Program-made: the position numbers and the translations under genes
Shown: positions 35,456 to 44,400 of the stretch, piece after piece
Layout of the letters: every line of letters begins with the position of its first letter
Position numbering within the stretch: position 1 is the first letter of the stretch
DNA from: Burkholderiaceae bacterium
GTDB lineage: Bacteria; Pseudomonadota; Gammaproteobacteria; Burkholderiales; Burkholderiaceae_C
Assembly: GCA_026125795.1 (NCBI GenBank)
Contig: JAHCKM010000003.1
Coordinates: 372,001 to 436,000, forward strand
Length of the DNA: 64,000 nt
Direction of reading: 5' to 3'
The notes under the pieces: generated by a model
What the model was told of the DNA's origin: nothing
The model's database searches: none
Seen by the model: only the letters and a program-made list of their open reading frames with translations

Positions 35456-37090
35456 ATGAACTGGCAACGGCGCCAATGGCTGATCCGCTCAGCCGGCGCC
35501 GCCGCCGCGATCGGCATCCCTTCGCTGGGTGCCACCGTCGCGGCCGGCGGCGCGGTCGACGTTCACGTCGAGCTGCACGCCGAGCCAGGCGAGGTGGCGC
35601 TGCGGCCCGGCCGGCCGACCCGCGTCTGGCGCTACCGCGGCGAGCTGGCGCGCGGCGAGGCCAAAGCGCTTACATCCAGCGCCGGCGGCTACCTGGGCCC
35701 GATCATCCGCGTGCGCCGCGGGCAGCGCGTGCGCATCGACCTGATCAACGAGCTGCCGGAGCCGACCATCATCCACTGGCACGGGCTGCATCTGCCCGAC
35801 ACGATGGACGGGCATCCGCGCTTCGCGGTCGCGCCCGGCGGCCGCTTTGAATACGAGTTCACGGTGTCCAATCGCGCGGGCAGTTATTGGTTCCATCCGC
35901 ATCCGCACGGCCGCACGGGCGCGCAGGTCTATGCCGGCCTCGCCGGCCTGTTCCTGGTGAGCGACGACGAGGAAGCGGCGCTCGGCCTTCCGAGCGGCGC
36001 GCAGGACCTGCCGCTCGTGATCCAGGACCGCAACTTCGATGCGGACAACCAGCTCGTCTACCCGGGCGGCGCTGCGGCTCCCCGCCGCGGCCGCGGAATG
36101 ATGGGCGGCGGAACGATGGGCGGCGGCGGAATGATGGGCCGCGGCGGGATGATGGGCGGCGGCGGCATGGGCTCGATGATGGCCGGCATGATGGGCGTGC
36201 TGGGTGATCAGATCGTCGTCAACGGCAGCACGGAGTCGGGCCGCGACGTCGAGCGGCGCGCGTACCGATTGCGCCTGCTGAACGGGTCGAACAGCCGCAC
36301 GCTCAAGCTGGCCTGGAGCGACCGCACGCCGCTCACCGTGATCGGCAACGACGGCGGCCTGCTGGCGGCGCCGCTGCAGCGCGACCACGTGATGCTCGCG
36401 CCGGCCGAACGCATCGATCTGTGGGTCGACTACGGGCGCTGGGCGCCGGGCACCGAGTTGACGCTGCGCAGCCTGGCGTTCGAAGGTGGCATCGACATGG
36501 GCGGCATGATGGGCGACATGATGGGCGGCAGCGCCGCGCTGGCCGATGGCGCCGCCTTCGCGGTGCACCGGTTCAAGGTGGGCCGCGGCGCGGCAAGGAA
36601 CGAATCGCTGCCACAGCGCCTGTCGACGATCGAGTCCGCGCAGCCGCGGTTCGCAGTCAACTACGCGCGGCCCAAGGTCTTCGAGCTGACGATGGGCATG
36701 ATGGTGTGGGGCATCAACGGCCGGGGCTTCGACATGCTTGAGGCCAGCGAACTCGAGACCGTCAAGCTCGGCACGCAGGAGATCTGGGAGTTCCGCAACG
36801 AGGGCCGCGGCGCGATGATGGGCATGGTGATGCCGCACTCGATGCACGTGCACGGCCTGCAGTTCCGCGTCATCGAGCGTTCGGTGTCGAGAAGATTCGC
36901 GGACGAGTACGACACCGTGAAGGCTGGCCTCGTCGACGACGGCTGGAAGGACACGGTGCTGGTGATGCCGGGCGAGCGCGTGCGCATCCTGCTGCGCTTC
37001 GCGGACCACCCGGGTCTGTTCCTCTACCACTGCCACATGCTCGAGCACGAGGACTCGGGCCTGATGCGCAACTACCGCGTCGTGGCATAG
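35456..37090 (+). CDS. Multicopper oxidase with Met-rich insert (CueO/CopA type)
   Basis: A 544-residue Tat-exported oxidase (MNWQRRQWLIRSAGAAAAIG). Copper motifs: IIHWHGLHLPD, SYWFHPHPHG, HSMHVHGLQF and FLYHCHMLEHEDSGLM (type-1 Cys, His, Met). A Met/Gly-rich insert around residues 210-245 (repeats of GGGMMG) and a further MGGMMGDMMGGS stretch resemble the Met-rich Cu(I) entry regions of CueO and CopA. Likely oxidises toxic Cu(I) in the periplasm. It is the second such enzyme in the window and not a copy of the first (different length and inserts). Confidence 0.93.
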   Translation: MNWQRRQWLIRSAGAAAAIGIPSLGATVAAGGAVDVHVELHAEPGEVALRPGRPTRVWRYRGELARGEAKALTSSAGGYLGPIIRVRRGQRVRIDLINELPEPTIIHWHGLHLPDTMDGHPRFAVAPGGRFEYEFTVSNRAGSYWFHPHPHGRTGAQVYAGLAGLFLVSDDEEAALGLPSGAQDLPLVIQDRNFDADNQLVYPGGAAAPRRGRGMMGGGTMGGGGMMGRGGMMGGGGMGSMMAGMMGVLGDQIVVNGSTESGRDVERRAYRLRLLNGSNSRTLKLAWSDRTPLTVIGNDGGLLAAPLQRDHVMLAPAERIDLWVDYGRWAPGTELTLRSLAFEGGIDMGGMMGDMMGGSAALADGAAFAVHRFKVGRGAARNESLPQRLSTIESAQPRFAVNYARPKVFELTMGMMVWGINGRGFDMLEASELETVKLGTQEIWEFRNEGRGAMMGMVMPHSMHVHGLQFRVIERSVSRRFADEYDTVKAGLVDDGWKDTVLVMPGERVRILLRFADHPGLFLYHCHMLEHEDSGLMRNYRVVA

Positions 37091-37106
37091 CCTGGGGAGA
37101 TGCGCG

Positions 37107-37658
37107 ATGAAGCACCGAAAGAAGGCACCCCGCGCCCACGCCGCGCCTGCGGCCGCAACGGGTGCGCAGACGGCGCGACTGCCTGCCATCATGGTCGGTG
37201 CACTGACCCTGGCCAGCGCCATCGTGCTGGCGGTGTGGCTCGCCCCGGTGCCGGAGGCTGGGCGCGAGGCCGGCATGGCGACCGGTGCCGTCTCGGCGAA
37301 CGGATCGGCATGGAGCGTCGGCATGCTGCGGCCAGACGGCCTGCGCATCGTCGTCACCGGACGCGACGATGCATCGAAGGTGCTCGACCCCGCGCAGTTC
37401 TCCGCTGAGCGGGTCCAGCGCGGCTACCGGATCGCGGCGCGGATCCCGGCCGTGCTGAACAGGCTCTACTGTTGGTGCGGCTGCGAGAACCGCGGCGAGC
37501 ACCGCTCGAACCTGCAGTGCTTCGAGGACCGGATGGCCGAGGATTGCGAGGTCTGCCTCGGCACCGCCGAGATCGCCGACGACATGACCCGCAAGGGCAT
37601 CACCGATGCGGCGCAGATCCAGGCCGCCGTCGACGTGCACTGGGGGCCGGGTCGATGA
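37107..37658 (+). CDS. CYCXC-family membrane-anchored protein
   Basis: A 183-residue protein with an N-terminal membrane helix (IMVGALTLASAIVLAVWLA) and an exported domain. The signature YCWCGCENRGEHRSNLQCFE and EDCEVCLGTAEIA match the CYCXC (PCYCGC) family, in which the dense cysteines presumably bind metal or do redox work. Function not established. It follows the Met-rich multicopper oxidase by 16 bases, so a copper or thiol role is likely. Confidence 0.75.
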   Translation: MKHRKKAPRAHAAPAAATGAQTARLPAIMVGALTLASAIVLAVWLAPVPEAGREAGMATGAVSANGSAWSVGMLRPDGLRIVVTGRDDASKVLDPAQFSAERVQRGYRIAARIPAVLNRLYCWCGCENRGEHRSNLQCFEDRMAEDCEVCLGTAEIADDMTRKGITDAAQIQAAVDVHWGPGR

Positions 37659-37695
37659 CCGAGGCGCGCTCCAAGACCTTCGGTGAAGGGCATCG

Positions 37696-38256
37696 ATGGA
37701 CATCCTTGCACACGCGTTGTGGGCCGGCGCAGGCGTAGCGCTGGCGCGGCGGCGGTGGACCGTGTCGCCGCGCACGACGGCGCTCACGGTCGCGCTGGCC
37801 GTCGCGCCCGACCTGCCGCACATGCTGCCGGTGCTGTGGTGGTCGGCGTTCGGCGCGGGCAGTCCCGCGGCGCTGGCCGGCTACGCCGGCGCCGCCCCCA
37901 GCCTGGAGCCTGCGCTGCCGGAGGCGGTGCAGTTTCTGTCGCACCACCTGCACTGCATCACGCACAGCGCGATCATCGCCGGTGTGGCCACTGCGCTGCT
38001 GTGGGCGTGGCTGCGCAGCCTGTGGATTCCGATGCTCGGCTGGTGGTCGCACATCGTCATCGACGTGTTCACGCATTCGGCCGACTACTACCCCTCGCCG
38101 GTGCTCTATCCAATCACGCGCCAGGGCTTCGACGGTGTGGCGTGGAACACGCCCTGGTTCATGGTGTTGAACTACGCGGCGCTGGCGGCGTCCTACGCAT
38201 GGTTGTTCCGGACCCGCCGTGCCCGAGCCGGCAACTCGTCGGCATCGTTGAGCTGA
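37696..38256 (+). CDS. YbcI/DUF457-like membrane metal-dependent hydrolase
   Basis: A 186-residue membrane protein. MDILAHALWAGAG at the start, PDLPHMLPVLW, HCITHSAIIAG and WWSHIVIDVFTHSADYYPSPVLYP hold the conserved His/Asp pattern of YbcI/DUF457 proteins. These are predicted hydrolases whose substrates are unknown. GAAGGGCATCG precedes the start. It follows the CYCXC gene after 37 bases and is the last gene of the plus-strand copper run. Confidence 0.7.
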   Translation: MDILAHALWAGAGVALARRRWTVSPRTTALTVALAVAPDLPHMLPVLWWSAFGAGSPAALAGYAGAAPSLEPALPEAVQFLSHHLHCITHSAIIAGVATALLWAWLRSLWIPMLGWWSHIVIDVFTHSADYYPSPVLYPITRQGFDGVAWNTPWFMVLNYAALAASYAWLFRTRRARAGNSSASLS

Positions 38257-38316
38257 GCGGCGACTCGTTACGCATCGCAGTCTGATTGTGTAGCCGGGCG
38301 TGCCCGCGCCTCCGCT

Positions 38317-38715
38317 TCAATCCACTGTCAGCGCGTGGATGATGGGGCAGTAGATCTCGCTGCCGGGTGCATCGCATTGGCGCACCAGACCGGCGAGCGC
38401 CTTGCGCATGGCTTTCAGGTCGGCCAGCTTGCTGTCGATGATCTGCAGCTTGCGCTGCGCCAACTGCCGCGTCTCGGCGCAGGCGCGCACCTCTTCGAAC
38501 CGCAGCAACCCCGCGATCTCCTCGAGCGTGAAGCCGAGCACCTGCGCGCGCTTGATGAAGCGCACGCGCTTGGTGAGCTCGGGCCGATAGCGCCGCTGCC
38601 CGCTGCGCGGCCTGGGCGGCTCCGTCAGCAGGCCGCGCCGCTGGTAGTAGCGGATCGTCTCCACGTTGACGCCAGCCTCCGCGGCGAGGCGGCCGATCGA
38701 CAGCTCAGGCGTCAC
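38317..38715 (-). CDS. merR: MerR mercury-responsive regulator
   Basis: A 132-residue regulator, start GTG at 38715 behind AAGGGGTGCGAC. The HTH reads IGRLAAEAGVNVETIRYYQRRGLL. Three cysteines (C79, C114, C123) have the same spacing (35 and 9) as the Hg(II) ligands C82, C117 and C126 of MerR, in ACAETRQLA and RQCDAPGSEIYCPIIHAL. It is transcribed away from merT over a shared operator and would repress, then activate, that promoter on mercury binding. Confidence 0.92.
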   Translation of the reverse strand: MTPELSIGRLAAEAGVNVETIRYYQRRGLLTEPPRPRSGQRRYRPELTKRVRFIKRAQVLGFTLEEIAGLLRFEEVRACAETRQLAQRKLQIIDSKLADLKAMRKALAGLVRQCDAPGSEIYCPIIHALTVD

Positions 38716-38725
38716 GTCGCACCCC

Positions 38726-38757
38726 TTGACTCCGTACCGTGGTACGGACTCTAGACT
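38726..38757 (+). promoter_or_regulatory. MerR-type promoter/operator
   Basis: A -35 TTGACT (38726-38731) and a -10 TAGACT (38752-38757) are 20 bases apart, the over-long spacing used by MerR activators. The dyad CCGTACCGTGGTACGG (38732-38747) fills the spacer. It drives merT and overlaps the merR control region. Confidence 0.85.
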
Positions 38758-38770
38758 GCGTTTCGGCGCA

Positions 38771-39136
38771 ATGGTTCGGAGCTCGTGCGTGGCATCGCTC
38801 AACGTCAAGGGGTCGCTCGTCGCCGGCGCGCTGGCGGCCATCGGCGCATCGGTGTGCTGCGTCGGCCCGCTGGTGCTGCTGTTGATGGGCATCGGCGGGG
38901 CCTGGGTCGGCAACCTGGCGGCCTTCGAACCGCTGCGCCCGTTCTTCATCGCGGCGACGCTCCTCTTCGTCGCACTGGCGTTTCGCCGCCTGTACCTGGT
39001 GCCCCAAGCGTGCGAGCCCGGCACGCCCTGCGCCGATCCGCGCACGTTGAAGCGGCAACGGTTGGTGTTCTGGCTCGTCGTTGTCGTACTGGCCGCGTTG
39101 TTGGCGGTGCCTTGGGTGGCACCGTTGTTCTACTGA
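38771..39136 (+). CDS. merT: Mercuric ion transporter MerT
   Basis: A 121-residue membrane protein with three hydrophobic helices. The paired cysteines of helix 1 (GASVCCVGPLVLLLMGIGG) and the cytoplasmic pair (ACEPGTPC) are those of MerT. It moves Hg(II) inward. It starts 14 bases after the -10 element. Mercuric reductase, the usual endpoint for imported Hg(II), is not in the window. Confidence 0.9.
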   Translation: MVRSSCVASLNVKGSLVAGALAAIGASVCCVGPLVLLLMGIGGAWVGNLAAFEPLRPFFIAATLLFVALAFRRLYLVPQACEPGTPCADPRTLKRQRLVFWLVVVVLAALLAVPWVAPLFY

Positions 39137-39154
39137 ACGATCGAAGGAGCAACC

Positions 39155-39433
39155 ATGCGCAACGCTCTCACCGCAACCCTCGCACTCGTCGTGCCGCTCC
39201 TCGTGCTGGCCGGCGAGCAGCAGACCGCCATCCTCGACGTGCAGAACATGACCTGCGGCGTGTGCCCGATCACGGTCAGGAAGGCGCTGCAGAAGGTGCC
39301 CGGCGTCAGCGAGGCCAAGGTCGATCTCGACGGCAAGACCGCGACGGTGCGGTTCGACGCCGCCAGGGCCGACGTGGCCGCGCTGGTGAAGGCGACCACC
39401 GAAGCCGGCTTTCCTTCTACTGCACGCAAGTGA
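39155..39433 (+). CDS. merP: Periplasmic mercury-binding protein MerP
   Basis: A 92-residue protein with signal peptide MRNALTATLALVVPLLVLAG and an HMA domain carrying NMTCGVCPITVRKAL, the Hg-binding CxxC. AAGGAGCAACC gives the ribosome binding site. It hands Hg(II) to MerT. It overlaps the next gene as GTGA. Confidence 0.92.
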   Translation: MRNALTATLALVVPLLVLAGEQQTAILDVQNMTCGVCPITVRKALQKVPGVSEAKVDLDGKTATVRFDAARADVAALVKATTEAGFPSTARK

Positions 39434-39651
39434 ACCGCGTGGACACCACCGTCGTCGAGTCCACGCTGACATGCCCGCGATGCGGCCATGGCAGGCGCGA
39501 GGTCATGCCGGTCGACGCCTGCCAGTTCTTCTACGAGTGCGCGCGCTGCAAGGCACTGCTCAGGCCGCTGCGCGGTGACTGCTGTGTCTTCTGCTCCTAC
39601 GGCACGGTGAAGTGTCCTTCCGTCCAGGCAAGGAGATCGTGCTGTGACTGA
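39430..39651 (+). CDS. GDCCVxC-motif Cys-rich protein of the mer operon
   Basis: A 73-residue protein beginning with GTG inside the merP stop (GTGA). It has a zinc-ribbon-like pair (CPRCGHGRREV and ECARCKALL), then GDCCVFCSYGTVKCPS, the GDCCVxC motif found in small proteins of mer-type operons. Twelve cysteines in 73 residues. It presumably binds Hg or carries it. Function has not been settled as far as I know. Confidence 0.8.
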   Translation: MNRVDTTVVESTLTCPRCGHGRREVMPVDACQFFYECARCKALLRPLRGDCCVFCSYGTVKCPSVQARRSCCD

Positions 39652-39675
39652 CGGCCTCTGCAAGGCGCACACCGC

Positions 39676-40350
39676 ATGACTGAACTCGGCCTGGCCGGCG
39701 TCGTGGGGCTGCCGATCGTGCTCGGGCTGTTCGGCTTCGTCGAGCCGTGCACGATCGGCTCGACGCTGGTCATGGTCAAGCAGCTCGAGGGGCAGCCACG
39801 CGAGGCGCGGATCGTGCAGGTGCTCGCCTTCGCCGGTGCGCGCGCCGTCTTCGTCGGTGCGCTGGGCGCCGTGGCGGCGGCGGTGGGGTCGGTGTTCCTC
39901 GGTTTTCAGAAGGCCGCGTGGATCGTGCTCGGCGCGCTGTACCTGGCGCTCGGCGTGCTCTACCTCGGCGGTCGCGCCGCGCTGCTGATGCACGGCTTCG
40001 CGCCGCGCCTGCAGCGGCTGCGCAGCACGCGCGGCGCCCTCGCGCTCGGGCTGGTGTTCGGGTTGAACATCCCGGCCTGCGCGGCACCGCTGCTGCTGGC
40101 GCTGCTCGGACTCGCCGCGGCCGAAGGCGTGAGCGGGAGCGCGCTGGGCAGCGGTTTCGTCTCGCTCGCGCTGTTCGGCCTGGCGCTGTCGCTGCCGCTG
40201 GTGGTGGCGGTGTTCGTCGCCGCGGCGCGCGGCGTGCTCGACCGCCTGGCGGCGCTGTCGCGCCGCGTGCCGCGCTGGACCGGCATGCTGTTCGTGCTGC
40301 TGGGCCTGTGGTCGATCTGGTTCGGGTTGTTCGTGTCGATCGCGCCATGA
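39676..40350 (+). CDS. CcdA/DsbD-type membrane protein in the mer operon
   Basis: A 224-residue protein with six hydrophobic helices. The paired motifs FVEPCTIGST and NIPACAAPLLLAL put one cysteine and proline in each half, as in CcdA/DsbD electron-carrying proteins. These pass reducing power from the cytoplasm to the periplasm. In this operon it might keep periplasmic MerP or GDCCVxC thiols reduced, which is inference. It follows the GDCCVxC gene by 24 bases. Confidence 0.85.
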   Translation: MTELGLAGVVGLPIVLGLFGFVEPCTIGSTLVMVKQLEGQPREARIVQVLAFAGARAVFVGALGAVAAAVGSVFLGFQKAAWIVLGALYLALGVLYLGGRAALLMHGFAPRLQRLRSTRGALALGLVFGLNIPACAAPLLLALLGLAAAEGVSGSALGSGFVSLALFGLALSLPLVVAVFVAAARGVLDRLAALSRRVPRWTGMLFVLLGLWSIWFGLFVSIAP

Positions 40351-40383
40351 GCGCCGGGCGGCGGCAGGTGCATCCATCTGGGC

Positions 40384-40414
40384 TTGACCTTGCCACCGGG
40401 GGAAGGTTTAGCTT
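40384..40414 (+). promoter_or_regulatory. CueR-type copper promoter
   Basis: A -35 TTGACC (40384-40389) and a weak -10 TAGCTT (40409-40414) are 19 bases apart. The dyad ACCTTGCCAC...GGGAAGGT (40387-40407) is the arrangement bound by CueR-like MerR regulators on copper or silver. It lies at the end of the CcdA-like gene and points into the 77-residue gene that begins 8 bases after the -10. Confidence 0.65.
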
Positions 40415-40421
40415 GCCTTTC

Positions 40422-40655
40422 ATGCGCTGCCGCGCCACCCGCACGACCCGGCCCTCGCGTCCGCTGGACGAGCTGCTGCTCGCTGCCCTGCGCTGCGCCG
40501 TCGCGCAGCGGCTCGATGACGTGAGCGAGGCCCTGCTGTGTGCGCTGGAGGCGCACGCGCGCTGCACGGCACAGCATGCAGGGCTCGACGCGGCCTACCT
40601 GCTGGCAAGCTCGGCGGCTGCGCGGCGCCAGGGACGCAATCGGGGCATGGCCTGA
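40422..40655 (+). CDS. 77-residue Cys-containing protein behind a CueR-type promoter
   Basis: Starting at ATG 40422 (MRCRATRTTRPSRPLDELLL) the protein is helical and has four cysteines (MRC, LRCAVA, LLCALE, ARCTAQ) and three histidine/cysteine pairs. No family recognised. The CueR-type promoter would start transcription almost at the ATG, so the mRNA may be leaderless. A longer frame from 40347 would cover the promoter and is less likely. Copper induction is suggested by the promoter alone. Confidence 0.5.
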   Translation: MRCRATRTTRPSRPLDELLLAALRCAVAQRLDDVSEALLCALEAHARCTAQHAGLDAAYLLASSAAARRQGRNRGMA

Positions 40656-40694
40656 CCAGACCGAGTTTGGCGTCGAGTTTGGGCAACCGGTGAT

Positions 40695-41063
40695 CTACTT
40701 CAAGGTGAAGCGGGCAGCAACTGCCGGCTTGCCGTTGAGTGCCACTTCGGCCAGCACCTTGGCGCCGGGGTCGACCTTGAAGCTACCCTTGGCCTCGAGC
40801 TTGTCGCCCACCAGCGCGAGCGGTGCCTCGGTCTTGTCTTTGCCGTTGAAGACCGTGACCTTGCCGCTGGCGCTGGTCAGCTTCATCGGCTTGCCGTGGT
40901 CGCTGACGTGAATGACAATCCCGTCGGGCTTGGCAACGAGTTCCATGTCGGCAACCTTGGTCTCGACCACCACGCCGCCGTGCTTGGGCGCGTGGTCGTC
41001 TGCGGCGAAGGCGGGGGCGGCCAGAGCAGTCGCGATCACGAGCGAAAACAATGCGTTCTTCAT
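40695..41063 (-). CDS. Periplasmic protein of the metal-efflux operon
   Basis: A 122-residue protein, signal peptide MKNALFSLVIATALAAPAFA. The mature part is a small beta domain with histidines at the start (DDHAPKHGGVVVETKVADME), IVIHVSDHGKPM, and ARFTLK at the end. Similar proteins travel with RND metal pumps; the role is unknown (perhaps metal chaperone). It is the last gene of the run that begins with the outer-membrane factor at 47090. Confidence 0.7.
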   Translation of the reverse strand: MKNALFSLVIATALAAPAFAADDHAPKHGGVVVETKVADMELVAKPDGIVIHVSDHGKPMKLTSASGKVTVFNGKDKTEAPLALVGDKLEAKGSFKVDPGAKVLAEVALNGKPAVAARFTLK

Positions 41064-41101
41064 CAGGGTTCCTTTGGGTTGGGTGCGGAAAGCGAAGCGC
41101 G

Positions 41102-41440
41102 TCAGTGGATCGGCACTGCACGCGCGAGGTCCGAAACAGTGACCCAGCCGGCCACGGCCTGTCCGGTGCGCGCCGCATCCACCAACGCGGCGACGAGCGC
41201 GTCGACTTCGCCGTCCTCGCACAGCAACTCGAGCTTGTATTCGTTGACCACCTCGTCGCCGAGGTCGATCGCGTAGCGGCGCTCGCTGCTGTCCAGCGGC
41301 AGCAGCGAGCCCTTCACGATGTACACGGCCAGGTTGTGGCGCCGGTCGCCGCGCTCGCCGCCCCAGACCGGACTGTTCTTCAGCGCGGCGATCACATCGG
41401 CGATGCGGCTCTGGTGCACGTAGGCCTTGATTTCCTTCAT
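41102..41440 (-). CDS. PII-like signalling protein
   Basis: A 112-residue protein of the PII/CutA superfamily: MKEIKAYVHQSRIADVIAAL at the start, YAIDLGDEVVNEYKLELLCE and DLARAVPIH at the end. The fold is that of GlnB but the uridylylation Tyr loop is not recognisable. PII-like genes beside heavy-metal RND pumps are known, probably as regulators sensing metal or nucleotide. The start overlaps the stop of the RND pump gene. Confidence 0.75.
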   Translation of the reverse strand: MKEIKAYVHQSRIADVIAALKNSPVWGGERGDRRHNLAVYIVKGSLLPLDSSERRYAIDLGDEVVNEYKLELLCEDGEVDALVAALVDAARTGQAVAGWVTVSDLARAVPIH

Positions 41441-44400
41441 GGCGTCTCCTCGGTGGGTTGCAGGGGGATGGCGCGCTCATCGGCAGCCTCGGCGGCCCGT
41501 TGCTTGGCCGCGGCGCGCGTCTCGGACCATTCGTAGAAGAGCGGCAGCAGCAGCAACGTCAGCAGCGTCGACGTGATCAGCCCGCCCACCACCACGGTGG
41601 CCAGCGGGCGCTGCGTCTCGGCGCCGACGCCGCTGGAGATCAGCATCGGCACCAGGCCGAGGATCGCCACCGACGCCGTCATCAGCACCGGCCGCAGCCG
41701 CAGCGCAGCACCCTGGCGCACCGCGTCGCGTATCGGCAGCCCGTGCCGGCGCTGGTCGTTGAGAAACGACACCAGCACGATGCCGTTGAGCATCGCCACG
41801 CCGAACACGGCGATGAAGCCGATCGCCGACGGCACGGAGAGGTATTGGCCCGTGACGAACAGCCCGACGATGCCGCCGATGATCGCGAACGGCACGTTGG
41901 CGATGATCAGCGTGGCGTGGCGCACCGAGTTGAACGCGGTGTACAGCAGGATGAAGATCAGCCCGATCGTCAGCGGCACGATCAGTGCCAGCCGCGCCAT
42001 CGCGCGCTGCTGGTTCTCGAACGCGCCGCCCCATTCGACCCAGTAGCCGGTCGGCAGCTTGACCTTGGCGGCGATCGCCGCATTGGCCTCCTGCACGAAG
42101 CTGTCGACGTCGCGCCCCTGCACATCCATCTGCAGCACGGCATAGCGCTGCAGCGCCTCGCGGCGCACGAAGGTGTAGCCCTCGTCGAGCTCGATCGTCG
42201 CCACCGCCGAGAACGGCACCAGCGCGCCTTCGGCGGTGCGAATCGGGATCGCGGCGATCGCCGCCGGGCTGTTGCGGTACGCCTCGGGCAGGCGCACCGA
42301 GATGTCGAAGCGGCGCGTGCCCTCGATCAGCGTGGAGACCGTCTCGCCGCCGATGCCGGCCTGCACGACGGCGAGGATGTCGTCGGCATTCAGCCCGTAG
42401 CGCGACGCGGCCTGGCGGTCGACCCGGATGACCATCTGCGGCTTGCCCTTGTTGGCCTCGGCCGAGAGGTCGGCCACGCCGGGCACGGCACCGATCACGC
42501 CCTTGAGCTGCGCCGACAGGTCTTCCAGCTTGTCGAGATCCTCGCCGTAGACCTTGAGCGCCAGCGTCGCGCGCACGCCGGAGATCAGTTCCTCCACGCG
42601 CATCTGGATCGGCTGCGTGGCACCGAACACCACGGTCTGCACCTCGCCTTCGAGGAACTCCTGCATCTCCTTGCCGAGCGCGGAGAAGGTCTGCTTGCGC
42701 GGCCATTCCTCCTGCGGCTTGAGGTCGAGCAGCACCTCCATGTAGTTGACATCGGCGGTTTCGCCTTTTTCGGCGCGGCCGATCGTGGCCAGCACCGAGC
42801 GCACCTGCGGGTATTGCTTGCGCAGGCTGGCGTCCATCGCGTTGGCCACGCGGACCGACTCGTCGAGCGAGGTCGACGGAATGCCGACCACGCGGAACAT
42901 GATCGAGCCCTCCTGCAACTGCGGCATGAACTCCTTGCCGAGCAGCGGGAACAGCGCGAGCGCGCCGACGAGCAGTGCAACGGCCGCACTGATCACGATC
43001 TTCTTGCGCTCAAGCGCCCAGTCGAGCAGCGGCAGGTAGACCTTCTTCGCGCCGCGCACCAGCCAGGTGTCCTTCTCCTCTTTGGGTTTCAGGATCAGCG
43101 CGGCGAGCACCGGCACCAGCGTCAGCGACAGCAGCAGCGAGCCGGCCATCGCGAAGGTGATCGTCAGCGCCATCGGCTTGAACAGCTTGCCTTCCAGCCC
43201 GCTGAGCGAGAACAGCGGCAGGAACACGACGATGATGATCAGAATCGCGAACGCGATCGGATTCGCCACCTCGCGCGCCGCTTCGAGCACGATGCCGGTC
43301 CGGTTGACAGGACGGCCCGATCCGCGCGCATGCGAAAGCAACCGGAACGCGTTCTCGACCATCACCACCGCGCCGTCTACCATCATGCCGATGCCGATCG
43401 CCAGCCCCGCGAGCGACATCAGGTTGGCCGACAGCCCGAAGCGCTGCATGCAGATGAAGGCGAACAGCATCGCCAGCGGCAGCGTGACGATCACGACGAT
43501 CGCCGAGCGCAGCTCGCCGAGGAACAGGAACAGGATGACCGCCACCAGGATCGAGCCCTCGAGCAGCGCGCTCTCGGCCGTCTGCAGCGCCTTCTTGACG
43601 ATCTCGGTGCGGTCGTAGACGGTCTTCAGCTCGATGCCCTTGGGCAGCGCGGCCTGCGCGATGGCGAGCTTGGCCTTGACCGCGTCGACCACCTTGGCGG
43701 CGTTCTCGTTGATGCGCGCCAAAGCGATGCCGAGCACCGTCTCGTGACCATTGCGCGTGACCGCGCCGAAGCGCACGGCGGGCGCCACTTTCACGTCAGC
43801 CACCTCGTGCACGTGCACCGGCGCGCCGTTGCGCTCGGCGACGACGATGTCGCCGATGTCGGCCGCGTTGCTCACGAGCCCAAGCCCGCGCACCAGGTAC
43901 TGCTCGGCGCCGATGTTCAGGTACTGCCCCCCCACCTGCTTGTTGTTGGCGGCAAGGCGCTCCATCACCTCCTTGAACGACAGGCCGTACTTGACCAGGC
44001 GCCGCGGGTCGATCTGCACCTGGTACTGCTTCTCGTGGCCGCCCCAGGTGGTCACGTCGTCCACGCCGGGCGCGGTGCGCAGGATCAGCCGCACGGTCCA
44101 GTCGTGCAGCGTGCGCAGGTCCATCGTGCTGAGCTTCTTGTCGGCGTCTTCGATCGTGTACCAGAACACCTGGCCGAGACCCGAGCTGTTGGGCCCGAGC
44201 ACCGGCTCGCCGTAGCCTTGCGGCAGGCGCTCCTTCACTTCCTGCAGCTTCTCGCCGACCAGGCGGCGCGCGAAGTAGATGTCGACATCGTCATTGAAGT
44301 AGACGCCGACGTACGACAACCCGAACAGCGACACCGAGCGCACCACCTCGACATTGGCCAGGCCGGCCATCGCGCCTTCGATCGGCACGGTGAGCAGCCG

